From positions 620,001-684,000 of the forward strand of contig JABSSW010000003.1 of assembly GCA_018902385.1 (NCBI GenBank): 64,000 bases of DNA. The letters are read 5' to 3'. Positions 10,864 to 21,688 of this stretch are shown one piece after another. A program made the position numbers and the translations under genes. The notes beneath the pieces were generated by a model that made no database searches, was not told where the DNA came from, and worked only from the letters and a program-made list of their open reading frames with translations. This DNA comes from Physcia stellaris (lineage: Eukaryota; Ascomycota; Lecanoromycetes; Caliciales; Physciaceae). Position 1 is the first letter of the stretch. Each line of letters begins with the position of its first letter.

Positions 10864-13800
10864 TCAGAGACTTCTTTTCGACTTGAAGAAGCCCTCTAGA
10901 TCGACTACAATGTCGTCAAACAAACGCTCACCCTTCGAAGCCACTAGCCCCTGCTTGATCCACCCAGGTAGCTTACCCTCAATCCTCGGTGTTCTATACC
11001 TCCTGTCCAGTAAGACTATACTGGCATAATCCTTCTGATGCCGTATGGCCCTCCCAATACTCTGATTAACAGCCCGCATGCAAGCATTCTCGTAGAGATC
11101 GCGAGCAGCGGATTTCCCCTCGTCCCTAGTTCCCCCTTTGCTGACGGTGCTGTTTTCAATGTACTCTAGCTTCGCTTTCCACTGCGCGCTTTGGATGTTA
11201 GGAAAGGGTAGGCCTACAACGACAACGCCTCGCCCGAGCCTGTCTGAGAAGTTGATGCCTTCGGACATCTTCCCACCGATGACAGAGAGCAGGAGCCCGC
11301 CTTTGCCGGCTTCGATGCTCTTGGTGTATTCCTGGAGGACGTCGTTCACGCCGGAACCGTCCTTGGACTCCATGAAGATTGGCTTTCGCTTGGTTATCTG
11401 GTCCCAGATGTTATCAGTACGAGATGTGGTCTTTTTCCACCGAAGTATCACGTCATCTAGATAACGGTAGCTCGGAAAAAAGATCACCACTCCGTCCGGA
11501 ATTGTGGTGCACAGTGTGGCTATAGCATGACCCAGAGCATCAATCACTGCTGGGTCATTGCGCTTTTGGTAGGTGAAATCAAATTCGACCTTACCCGGGC
11601 CCTTTGCTATTGGCATGACAATGAGGTTTTCTTTCGGTATGATATGTCCGCAGCTCCAAGTCACGAGACGTTCCGGAACCACATACGGAAAAAGATGCCG
11701 AGCATAGTCATCCATCTACTTTGAAGTCAGTCACTGAAGGATGTTCTCTATTGAACTCTTTATCTACACCTACCGGAGACATGGTTCCACCGGCCAGAAT
11801 GACCGAGCGAGCCTCCTCGACAGCTTCTTTGAAATGAGCTGATGGGTCTAGAAGCATGTATCTGAGCGTGATATCGCCAGAATCTGTCCGTTCATAGAAG
11901 AAGCGTCCTTCGGAAGCAGGGTTCGTGAGCGCTCCGAAAAAGGACTGTACAGCCGTCAAGACAGGTGCTGTCCGCGCTTGAGATCTAGACCCAGGTCCTG
12001 ACTCTTGTTTATCGATGTATGTGATGTAGCCTTCGACCTTTCGAGCTAGTTTGCTTTCTCCGAGGTACCGCATCAATTTGTGAAGATTGACCTGATCAGC
12101 CCCCTTACCTGCCATGAGGTCGCTGATCTGGACTATGGTTTCAGCGAGTTGACTATTCGCTGCCTTCTGATCTAGGAATAGCAACAACGAATCAATGACT
12201 CGAGCTACCTGCACGACATAAATTCTGTTCTTGCCCTTCAGCATGTTCCGAAACTTCTGTAAATAGACATTGAGTAAAGCCTTTGAACGTTTTAATTGAG
12301 ATTGAGTAATGCCAACGGAATAAACATTTGAAATAGCGTCCATGAGATTATGGGCTTCGTCGATGATGAGAACGTGGTCTTTTAAGGAGATACCTAAAGC
12401 TTCTCTGGCGGACTTTTGCAACAGTAAGGGGTAAGGGAGGGTGACAATCTTCGAGAGCATTAGTAGGTCCTAAGTCTGAATTTATAACGTACTTGCCTCA
12501 CTTGGTCTGATCGTAGTCCTGGAGGCATAGTAAGGGCAAATACCTATCGCTTTACCTATCGTTCCAAGATCTTCGATATCTCGGATTTTGGCCAATGTGT
12601 GATCACGAAAGTCGTTGACGAGGGTCTCTTTCTCCTTGTTGGGGACAAACGGGCATTTGTGTTCTTTTGCAGTATCCGGCTGCTGCAGCTCGAGGCAACG
12701 CTCATTGATTACTGATGCGTTGCCGAGCTTAGCGACGTTTGGATTAATGCATAAATTCTTCCTAGATGCCAGAGGGACGTGCTTGATCACGATTTGCTCC
12801 TGCTCCGACTCCGCGGGGTTATCGGGATTCTCCAGGTCGACAACCCAGGAAGTCGCAGGCAGTTTTATTCTTCTCAGCTCGTCGATGAATTGGGTAAGCT
12901 GGGAGTGAGTCCTTGAACAATAGAAAATTTTCACCTCGTCCACTGGCTCGAGATCCTCTACTACCGGACGAACAAATTCTCCCAATCTTGTAGCCTGTCA
13001 GTATCTCCTCAGTCCTCCAAATGCAAGTCTACTGACTTTTCCATGAGTGCTAAATTGGCCGCTGAAATATACTCGCCATTGGCTGCGCCAGAGAGGGACC
13101 TCCTGTCCTCTTTGTCATTGTCGCTATCGTAGTCTGCAAGCACGAATCGATCTTCATCCTCGCTGTCAGGGACAACGTAGTCGTTGTCTGTCTTCTGGGC
13201 TCATGTGAGCACAACAAATAGCTCTAAATAAATGTTGAACTTACTAGCCTCTTCGCCCTTGGCTCTTGGCTCTCGTAGAGCTGCCGTTGCCGGAGCTCTC
13301 TGGCACGAATTCTACGAAGCTTTGCCTCCTGTTGTTGCTTTTGCTCGATAATAGCCCGTTGCTTCTCTCGCTGCGAGTGCTCAAGCACCCAATCTAGCTC
13401 CTCCTCATCTGGCAAACGTCAATCTTGTAGCAAGCTCATTGATAAAGTGGCTGACTCTCTGCTGGATTGACTTGCTGGTGCAATCCCTGCTCTTGGAAGT
13501 CTCGGAGCCATGTCAGAGAGCTACAGATAAGACTGAGCGATTTTCCCTATTGACCTGTCAACACTGATGTTTCTTAAGTACGTTTAGAGCAGGTCGAGAC
13601 ATCCATCCATTCGTGGTCTTATTGTCACTTTCCTATAGAGGTTCTTTCGAAGAAACCTTGACATCGAAGTGACAGAAGTAGGAAATGAGCCTAGAGGAGA
13701 TTGAACTTGCAATGCATACTTACTGTGCCTGAGCACCGGAGATTAGAAGCTGCTTCTCGGCGAAGAATGATGCTAGAACTGTACCTGTAGGAGACTCAAA

Positions 13801-13908
13801 GATACCAACCTTACGATCTGCAATGCAGTCGTAAATCGCGTTCATGAGTTCATATTGGATTTGGTAGGGTTGATAGGGATGATGAAAGTTTCTACGAGTA
13901 GGCTCCAT
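10864..13908 (-). CDS. CHL1: Chl1/DDX11-type Fe-S DNA helicase
   Basis: This XPD/FANCJ-family 5'-3' DNA helicase acts at forks to support sister-chromatid cohesion. Eight exons on the minus strand are read: 13785-13908, 13724-13728, 13456-13546, 13245-13408, 13037-13194, 12497-12986, 11774-12448 and 10864-11715. They sum to 852 residues, matching the family (yeast Chl1 has 861). The N-terminal Q-motif region PYQPYQIQYELMNAIYDCI is followed by Walker A SPTGTGKS (39-46). The second exon is only 5 nt (GCACA) and supplies part of Walker A. The conserved cysteines in NLCINPN, NERCLEL, HKCPFVP and ICPYYASR fit the 4Fe-4S cluster. The DEAH box reads LIIDEAHNLMDAI and motif VI reads QSIGRAIRHQKDYA. 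The intron at 12449-12496 begins with GC (GCAAGT) and ends CGAAG. The third intron start (GTCAGC) is weak, so that junction is least certain. Confidence 0.92.
12449..12496 (-). other. GC-AG intron in the Chl1 gene
   Basis: This 48-nt intron has donor GAG/GCAAGT, a branch-like CTACTAATG and acceptor CGAAG/ATT. Removing it joins RPSE to IVTLPYPLLL, the conserved spacing of Chl1 proteins. No GT donor nearby gives the right phase. GC donors with an otherwise perfect consensus are known to be used in fungi at low frequency. Confidence 0.8.
13724..13728 (-). other. 5-nt micro-exon of the Chl1 gene
   Basis: On the minus strand the five bases GCACA are flanked by a strong acceptor (CTAATC..GCTCAG) and a perfect donor (GTAAGTATG). 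The upstream intron is 56 nt with donor GTACAG; the downstream intron is 177 nt. Including GCACA restores the reading frame and the P-loop SPTGTGKS; leaving it out loses both. This is inferred from sequence and needs transcript support. Confidence 0.75.
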
Positions 13909-14744
13909 GCTGCTTCAACGGAAGCAATGACAAATCAAAGCTTGAAATATTAGTGACTGGATCATCAAATCCATCATTAACTTCTAGCTTCTAGTAGGCT
14001 TCTGTCTCACGCGACGCGCCCTTTTCAAGCTCTGTCTGTGTTACTTATCCTCAAAGCGGCATTAGAGTAGGCGCTATTCCGTCGCCTTGAGAACACATCG
14101 TCATGGATAGTGTTGATGAACCTCAAGGAAGCGACGGGAGTCAAGGGAAATCAGTAGGTAAGCCTGTTCATGTTGGTTCTCAGAATAGACATACTCGTCG
14201 GAGCAATGGCGGAGCTAATCCCGGTCCGGAGCGCCAAGACCGTTGGACAACTGTGAGCTGACTGACGGAGATACTTGGCTCGAGGCTGTTCGTTGTCGCA
14301 GCTCCAAATGAAGGCTGCGCCTGGCAGTTGACGCAGCAGTTTCTTGCCATCTTTTTTCTTGTACATACGAGCCTTATCTGGGATGTTCTTTGATCACAAG
14401 CTGATTCTGCCTGCCCGTTCACTTAATGCACCCTTACAAATTGCCCTTTGTCTCCATGGGCAAGAGCATTAAAGCTGAATTGCTTTATGTCAGTCCCTGT
14501 GTTGTCATTGCCGATAGAATAAATCTAGCTGTTCTCTCCTGGCCCTGAGTGGTCACTTCATGAGCTTCGCGTCCCTTCCAGTACCCATTGGTGTCATCGC
14601 CCTCCCACCATTGTCAGGTCTTATAACACCGAGAAACTTACCCAGGGCTAGTTTCTCTCGAGTCGCAACCTATCATCACTGGCACTGAGAGTTACTGCTT
14701 GTGTAGCAAGGCGCTCTTTGCGCCGACTCAAAACGAGCGACTGA
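13909..14744. promoter_or_regulatory. divergent intergenic region of the Chl1 and Skt5-like genes
   Basis: The 836 bp separate two divergent start codons. About 100 bp upstream of the Chl1 start lies TCACGCGA at 14,007-14,014, directly followed by a second ACGCG core (14,014-14,018). The same octamer sits in the CDC7/condensin promoter. A short open frame of 55 codons starts at 14,103 on the plus strand, and other frames of 70-80 codons lie on the minus strand at 14,151-14,422. None resembles a known protein, so I do not call them genes. The part next to the Skt5-like start is presumably its promoter and 5' UTR. Confidence 0.45.
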
Positions 14745-17392
14745 ATGGCGGACAAACGCGCTACTTACTTCCCTGGGGGAAATGATGATTTCTACCTTCC
14801 GAACGTCATCTCCCCAGCGCCTCAACGGTAGGTTTACGGCATCTTCTACGCCTGATGATTGGTGCTACGAGCCACTGAGCTAACTGAAATCCATAGAGTG
14901 ATGCCAGAAGTGCCAGGCAATATCCAGGAAAATCTAGCCCACCTTGAGCTCGAGGCCAGTCCAGTCAATCGCTCATCTGCTTTTCACTCACCAGCTCCCG
15001 TCGCCGAAATGCAGGGCTCTGACCCGCGAGGCTTCCCGAGTCGAAATTCATCTATTTCAACATTGGGAGCTGAGTATGGCCAGGACCACTCCTTTAATCG
15101 CACACCAAATGGGCAGCAACACCAATATCAGGCCAGACAGGATGGCGGAGATTTCGATCGACCCACTTTCTCCCCCTTTCCGCCACTCAAAAACCGACCC
15201 GCCAATGTGCCACCTTCCGACGAGGAAAGAGAAGCTATTCTTGAGAAAGCAAGGGTTCCTGTCCTAAACTCGGATGATCCTGAGATGCAGTTGACGTGGG
15301 CGCAGGACGCTCTGGCATATGTCGAGGTGGCGACTCAGGATCAAATACGGTCTTCTGACAACCCCGGTTCAAGGCCGCAGACACCGCAAGTGGAACATCA
15401 ACTGCGAGTAGACGCTGTTAACGTCGTGTCGTTTCTAGCAGACCAGCAGCATCCAAGGGCTGATTTCATTAGGGGAATGTGGCTCGAATTTGGAAAATTC
15501 AATTTTCGCGTGGATAGAAGGGAAGCTTACCACTGCTACTCTCGTGCAGCGCAAAAGGGATATGCACGAGCCGAATATCGCATAGGGATGCAATACGAGA
15601 ACTCGAATGATCCGGAGAAAGCGATCAGGCACTACGAACTTGGTGTTCAAGCGAAGGACTCCGCTTCAAACTATAGGATGGGGATGATGCACCTCCTTGG
15701 GCAGCATGGGAAAGCTCTTGACTACGCTCGTGGTATCCAGCTCCTCAAATCATCAGCAGACAAAGCGGATGAGAATGCACCCCAAGGAGCGTACGTTTAC
15801 GGAATGTTACAGGCAAGAGAGCTCCCTCAAGTAGATATACCAGAGCAATTCCTTCCGTTCGACGTCGGTGCTGCCCGTTACCACATCGAAAAAGCCGCCT
15901 ACTTAGGGTTTGCAAAAGCGCAGACTAAGATGGGGTCTGCGTACGAGCTATGTCAACTCGGCTGCGATTTCAATCCAGCCTTTTCCATACATTACAACGC
16001 TTTAGCAGCGAGACAAGGTGAGTCCGAGGCAGACATGGCCATCTCCAAATGGTTCCTATGTGGGGTCGAAAATGTCCTTGAGAAGAATGAGGGTTTCGCC
16101 TTCACCTATGCCAAGCGAGCAGCTGTTACTGGACTACCCACCGCAGAGTTCGCAATGGGATACTTTTTTGAGATTGGAATCAATACCCACGTGGATCTGA
16201 CTGAAGCAAAGGCTTGGTACAGGAAAGCCGCAGATCATGGTAATAAAGATGCCGCTGCCCGGATTGAAGGTATCTCACGTTCAAAGACTCTATCCAAGAA
16301 GGATCATCACGGTGCTGCCATTGCCAAGATCCAGTCGCAGTACGGTTCTCATAGAGGTAAACGCCCCGATCGATTCAGGAACGCCTCTACACCAATGCCA
16401 ACGATAGCCGATTCAGCAACGGATATGTCAAGTCCAAGTCAATATAACTCGCGGATGGCGACGCCACAACAGAGGCCGGCTTCTGTTGCTCCATACCCTG
16501 AAGATGATATACCACTTCAATCTAGACCAAGACCGTCCTACCCCTCTACTAACTCTAGCCCGGATGTACGGATTGGCCCCAATGGTGTTGGAGGAGCCTC
16601 GTCAGATCCTTATTATAGGGGGCCCTCGGCTGCCTCAATGAGACCGTCCCAACAGTATTCGAATCAACAGTATTCGAATCCCGATAATCTAGGACCAGGA
16701 CGTGGAAGGGGTACACCAATCAACAATTTTTCTGGTGGCCCTGCAGCGCAGGCCTATCGGCAGCCGGCTTCGGGGATACCAAATGCTCAGAAGTTTGGCC
16801 CACATATATCTGAGCCTCCGCGACCACAGTCGACGGGTGTGCCTGGCATTGGCTACCTCGGTCCCATAGAGACAGGAGGGCCTGGTGGAGGGAAACGGCT
16901 ACAAAAACGAGGTCCTTCAGGGACCAGTGCTGGTGCCAGCGGTCTGCGGCCATTGCCCAACAGTACCTCTGCTCCTGCCGACCGTATGAGTGGCCAACGT
17001 CTACCAGGTTTGCCACACTCACAGACGTTTGCCGCCGACAGCCGTCCACAACCTCCATACGCAAGTACAGGAAGACCTGGATCTGCTGGTGGGCCATATC
17101 CACCCTCAGGATCTCGTCCAAGCTCAACCATGCAATCGCCCATACAAGGCCCTGGTACTCCTGTAAAACGACCTAATGGATTGCCGGCTGGTCCCTCGTT
17201 ACCTCCAAAGATGCCCGTTGAGCGGCCAGTACCAACCCCTCCACCAAGCAGTGCTAGTATAAAACCACCAGGCAAAGGACCAAAGACATTCGAGGAAATG
17301 GGTGTGCCACAGACCAAGCGTGATCAGGACTGCGTAAGCTCCTTCATACCAGTTTTATATACCTACTGACTCCTGAGTAGATCGTTATGTAA
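14745..17392 (+). CDS. Skt5/Chs4-like chitin synthase activator with Sel1 repeats and a CaaX end
   Basis: Members of this family activate and localise class IV chitin synthase (Chs3) at the bud neck or septum. Three exons, 14745-14827, 14897-17333 and 17381-17392, give 843 residues. The start MADKRATYFPGG is in the first exon. A disordered Pro/Ser/Gln-rich N-terminus precedes Sel1-like repeats (about residues 205-485), seen as repeats such as AYHCYSRAAQKGYARAEYR and AKAWYRKAADHGNKDAA. A 330-residue Pro/Gly/Ser-rich tail follows. The protein ends KTFEEMGVPQTKRDQDCIVM, and CIVM is a farnesylation-type CaaX box, as in yeast Chs4. Only Cys lies in exon 2; Ile, Val, Met and the stop come from the 12-nt last exon. 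Whether it is the Skt5 orthologue or one of its paralogues cannot be settled from sequence alone. Confidence 0.9.
17381..17392 (+). other. 12-nt terminal exon completing the CaaX box
   Basis: The intron at 17,334-17,380 (donor TGC/GTAAGC, branch-like CTACTGACT, acceptor GAGTAG) joins Cys to ATC GTT ATG TAA. Splicing yields CIVM and a stop. Retaining the intron would give a tail without CaaX. Family members in other filamentous fungi end in similar CVVM-type boxes, which supports the call. Confidence 0.82.
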
Positions 17393-17717
17393 ATGTGGTA
17401 GATATTTGTTGCATAGCGATTTGGCGTAACATGAGAGCGAGATTGGTTTTTTTTTTTTTGGGCATATTTTCACCAGAGATGGAAACCTGCTTGGTCAGAT
17501 ATTGCTGGACATTACACTTCTAATGTGGTATCGGGAAAGGATTGGATTCGCTGATCATACTTGGACGAATGCGTCAATTTACCTGGGGACCAATGCCAAG
17601 ACCCTGACCTCTTTGAATTCTCAGAATTTGATTTTCCCTAAGTGAGCTGCACACGAGCAAATATTTCTTTGGTTCGTAGTTTGAACTATTATCTCTCCAG
17701 CGTTGTTAAAACTCTCG
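17393..17717. other. intergenic region between the Skt5-like and HOP2 genes
   Basis: There are 325 bp between the stop of the Skt5-like gene and the HOP2 start. A run of 12 T lies near 17,448-17,459 and may belong to the 3' end signal of the upstream transcript. I see no coding potential. Confidence 0.4.
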
Positions 17718-18768
17718 ATGGCTCCACGAAAAGAAAAGTCCGAGAAGACTAATGCAGATCAAGGTCGATACAACCCAGAATCCATCAATTGATTGAACGA
17801 TGATGCTGATGTAGTTTGGAGCGCAGGCTCGGCAATGATAGTAGATTATTTAAGTGCGTCTAAGAAGAACATGTCTGGGGGCCATGATACTGATAGGGTT
17901 TAGAAAAACAGAAGTTCGTCCCGCCCATAGCAACTAGATGAGAAGAGGTACTGAAGTGCTACTTCAATCTGCTAGCCGCCCATATTCAGTACGCAACGCT
18001 TTTCTGAGGCACGCTCCAAAGCTTAATGTCGATAACGTCTCTCATAGGCAATCGAAATCTCGGCGAATCTCCACAACAAAGTTACGAAGAGTAGGAGACA
18101 AAGACATGATTTTTATCTTTGGAGCTTTCAATGACAAGATTCACCCTCAGCCCAGGCAGCGAAAGTATTGAAGGAACTCCATGAGCAGCAACTGATTACT
18201 GGCAAAGCAGCGGGTATCACAATAGCCATGGCAAATCTTGTCCTTGTGCATACGGACTCACTAGCATCTATTAGGGAAACAAACCGTTTATCATACCATC
18301 CAAGACCCCAAAGATGCGGCAAGCTTGGAAGATCTTTGCGCCATGGACAAAGAGATCGTAGCCCTTCGGGAGTCAATCGCCACCACCAAGGCTAACGAGA
18401 AATTATTGAAAGCAAACCTCGCCGCTGTCAATGCAACGGTATCTACCAATGAGCTTCGCTCGCAGATTACCATGCTAGAAATGGAGAAAGGCGAGATTGC
18501 CGGTCGTCTGGGACCACTCCGGGCGGGCCATGTAAAGCCAGTATCAGCTGAGGAGAAGGAACGAGCAGAGATGGCTTGGAAGTGGTGGTCAAAGAAGGCA
18601 TCTTCGAGGAAGCGGATATGTATGGAGATGTGGGGCTACTGCACAGAGGAGCTACCCGAAGGCCAGACGAAGGAGGACCTTTGGGTATGGAAAAATCGAT
18701 CAACTCCTAGATTGGCGATGCTGACAGAATGCCGATAGGACGAGCTCGGTCTGGAAGGAGATGAGTGA
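17718..18768 (+). CDS. HOP2: Hop2 homologous-pairing protein (meiotic recombination)
   Basis: Hop2, with Mnd1, binds DNA and helps Dmc1/Rad51 pair homologous chromosomes in meiosis. At first sight the locus looks broken, but eight exons restore a clean frame: 17718-17763, 17827-17853, 17904-17913, 17976-17988, 18048-18090, 18151-18213, 18275-18684 and 18739-18768. Together they encode 213 residues (human HOP2 has 217). The N-terminus MAPRKEKSEKTNADQ leads into a winged helix containing NRPYSAIEISANLHNKVTK and AAKVLKELHEQQLITGKAAG. A coiled coil spans about residues 90-150, and the C-terminal part reads LRAGHVKPVSAEEK, ARKRIC-like helices and ELPEGQTKEDLWDELGLEGD. Exons three and four are 10 and 13 nt. 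Every junction has GT-AG ends and the phase fits at each, so the gene is judged intact. Confidence 0.9.
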
Positions 18769-19311
18769 AGTAGCCAAATCAAGTGCGACGGCATGGAATT
18801 AGAGAAGATGGAGAAGGGTCTGGTGTGTAATCGGGTGGATCTGATCAGCTGTCTGGTCATGATGTCTCCTTTTTGACCTTGTGATGGCCTTCGGCACTCC
18901 TACGCTATTTTATGCTTCACCACGATTAGAATAGAGCTGATGGTGATATGTTATTTACATACATGTACCGAGACTTTCTTCTGGAGCTGTATTAATATTC
19001 ACTACAATTGTGACGACAAGGACGTCAGCGAGGATAGCTAGGCGTTCACTCCACTCACGTTGCTCAGTCATCAGTAGCCAATCGCTTCCGATCCGCTCCA
19101 GTCTGACAGCCACTTCCCGAGGTTGGTTCGACTGGACCCTTCAGACCCTGACTCTCTTCCCTTCACGACGATCTTGAACCTTCATCAGCCAATCGTCCAT
19201 CATCACTTGAGCCTCTTAACTCGCCATCATTCACCTCGCACAAACACCCCCTTCGAACCCAAAGCCGAAACGCTGCTATTCTGAGCTCAACCGTTCATCG
19301 TTCGCGCCGTT
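18769..19311. other. promoter and leader region of the CCCH protein gene
   Basis: This 543-bp stretch separates the HOP2 stop from the next start codon. The 200 bp before the start are rich in C and T (pyrimidine tracts such as CTCTTCCCTTCACG), which is usual for fungal core promoters and 5' leaders. I see no coding frame that continues a known protein. Confidence 0.45.
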
Positions 19312-21307
19312 ATGGCGACCTTTCTTCCTCGATCTCAAGTCGCCCACCAAGATCTGCCCCCACCAGACCCAACAATGTTTCCCATGAACAGCGGTCCTCC
19401 ACGCGGAGCCAACACTACCTTCCGTCCACAGAACCGCGCCTCGGGTGACTACAGAAGCAAAGGTGCCCTCGGTTTCGCAGACAGCACCTCGCCAGCTCCT
19501 GTGGCACATCAAGCCCACCTGCCGAATGGGGTCCCGAGGCATAGAGCTACTGTCAGTGGCCCTGTATTCGACGGTCCACGAAGTCCACCCAATACTAAAA
19601 GTACCCTTCTCCCCAAGTTAAAGTTGAGAATAACACATGCTGATCAATCTCTACAGATACCTCGCACGTGCCCTGCAAATTCTTCAGATCCGGCCAATGT
19701 CAAGCAGGAAAGGCCTGTCCGTTCTCCCACTCAACCGATGTTTCAACTATCGACACGCCGTGCAAATACTTCGCCAAGGTATGCACCTATTCCATATTAC
19801 TGTCAAGTGTATCTTAAATCCGCTTGCTGATCGTTCATAGGGCAATTGCAAATTTGGGTCGAAGTGTGCTTTGGCTCACATACTACCAAACGGTCGGCGA
19901 GTGAATCGACCCTATGGCGCAACGGGAGGTCACCTCAACCTCGGCGGTAGGGTGGATCCTCAAACTTACCATCATCAGAATGACTCGGCGCTGGCAAACT
20001 CGCTCTTAGCGCAGCAAGCAAACGGCAATCCCCCAGCATTCGGCCACCACCACCAATACCCTCAACATGTCGAGAACGATTATGGTGGCCAGCCGAGTAT
20101 GCCTCGCCCATACGAAGTTCCGACGGTAGAGACGGACTTTGCTTCACATCCCGGCTCAGCTTACGGGTCCCCTCGAGAAGACAATCGTCTGCCGCTTTCA
20201 CCTGTAGCACACCTCAGTGCTCTTGATGCTCCTATGCCAGCTTCATTCGATAGTCAAGGTATATCATACATGGCGAGACATGGACCTGTCGCTGCATCTG
20301 TACCTTCTAAGTTTGGTATTGAATCGCCCCCATCATCACTGTCAAGGAAACCCATGCTACCTTCGGACGCTGTCCGTAATGTGTCTGAGTCGGCTTATAG
20401 TAGAGACCATCGTTCCAGAGCACCGAACATGGGATCGTCACCGCTTGGGTCGGGAGACGAAGGGCTGGGTCAACGGATAATGCATTCTCAGCGAGTAGCC
20501 AAGCCTAACATGATGTCCGCAAGTTTACCTCGTGTCCGGGCCAATGACGAGTGGGACGATCACTTTCTATTTGGTGGGGAGGAGGACTTTCTGCCAACAA
20601 GTCTACATGATCTTTTGACACCGCAAGAGAAAATGCGAAGATTATCGCGGACAGACCACGACGCTGCAAGCCACCGAGAGCATCTCAGTGGGATTGCTAC
20701 TCCTGCCGAGTCATCGAGCAAATTCGGCTCTCCGAGTGGAGCCAGCCCGTCTCGCTATAATGCGCTTTTTGCCCGACAGAAGCGCGAAGAGGAAGGCAAC
20801 AGCATGCTTAACTCCACTTTCGGGCATGTCGGCTCACCTCTCCGCAATCCTCATCTTCAACCTGGCGCCAGCCCCGGTCTTCGTACGACTTCGAATCCTA
20901 CCATATCTGGAGACATCTCCCCCCATTTCGCCAGCCCGCCACGCCAGTCTTCAATGTCCGCCCTCTCTCAGCAGCTCTCGCACACTCGGCTTGCGTCAAA
21001 GACCGACGGCTCGTCTGGAAATGAGTCTGTAAATGGCCTGCATCCTGGCTCCGCACGTCATCATAGCCAATCCAATGGCCGTATTGATCGCGCCGTTTCC
21101 TCATCTAGCATTGGCACGAGCAGGATCGATGAAGAGCAAGGGGATTGTGTGTTCAGCATGGAGGTGGAGGAGGAGAACCACAACAAGCGCTACAGCGGGG
21201 GATGGCACTCTTCTGGTGGCAGAGCCTCTCCTAGACTTGGTACCATTGGCGGCGGACGCCAGAGCGAACAAAAGCGAGGAAAGGCTGGGGAAAATTACTG
21301 GCCCTGA
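19312..21307 (+). CDS. CCCH zinc-finger protein, Lee1-like
   Basis: This is a probable RNA- or nucleic-acid-binding regulator of unknown target. Three exons, 19312-19600, 19657-19778 and 19841-21307, give 625 residues. Two tandem fingers of the form C-x7-C-x5-C-x3-H are seen at about residues 103-121 (CKFFRSGQCQAGKACPFSH) and 132-150 (CKYFAKGNCKFGSKCALAH). An intron separates the second finger into two exons after CKYFAK, and it must be spliced to complete that finger. The rest is Ser/Pro/Gly-rich and low in complexity, with one acidic patch (DEWDDHFLFGGEEDF) near the middle and an SARHHSQSNGR segment further on. Tandem fingers with a long disordered tail resemble yeast Lee1 and filamentous-fungal CCCH proteins. 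The gene converges on UGGT. Confidence 0.85.
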
Positions 21308-21688
21308 TCGAAATCTAAACCTCCGTTTATCGACTACAGTAGGCCGAGCGCCTTTCTAAGAGACCCTCTAGACGAATCCCTCCAGAGTTCCTATTATTTT
21401 CAGCTATTGAATAGAGATAGCATGAGCTTATGAGATGCTTGCAAGCGAGAGCGACATGTTGTATGATGGATGTGGATATGATGGCTCTGGCCCTTCTTTT
21501 TTACATAGAAGCGAAATACCTGATGACGGGGTTTGACATAGACGGTACAGCATCGGTATTTAATTAACTATGACGACAATACGAACTCCCCAAATGACGG
21601 TCAGTGCTTTTATATTCAAACAATGCTACTTGTACAGCTTTTTTTTCGTGTAATAACAATCAGCGATGAAAGCTCCAACCCAACCTTT
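21308..21688. other. convergent 3' region between CCCH and UGGT genes
   Basis: The 381 bp lie between two convergent stop codons. The stretch is moderately AT-rich, as expected for 3' UTRs, and includes a T-run near 21,641. I see no gene in it. Confidence 0.4.

Noticed and set aside
14103-14422. short open frames upstream of CHL1 and the Skt5-like gene
   Set aside because: 55-80 codons, no recognisable motif; more likely promoter or leader sequence.
17718-18768. HOP2 as a decayed pseudogene
   Set aside because: The apparent stops all lie in short GT-AG introns; the spliced frame is complete and conserved from start to stop.
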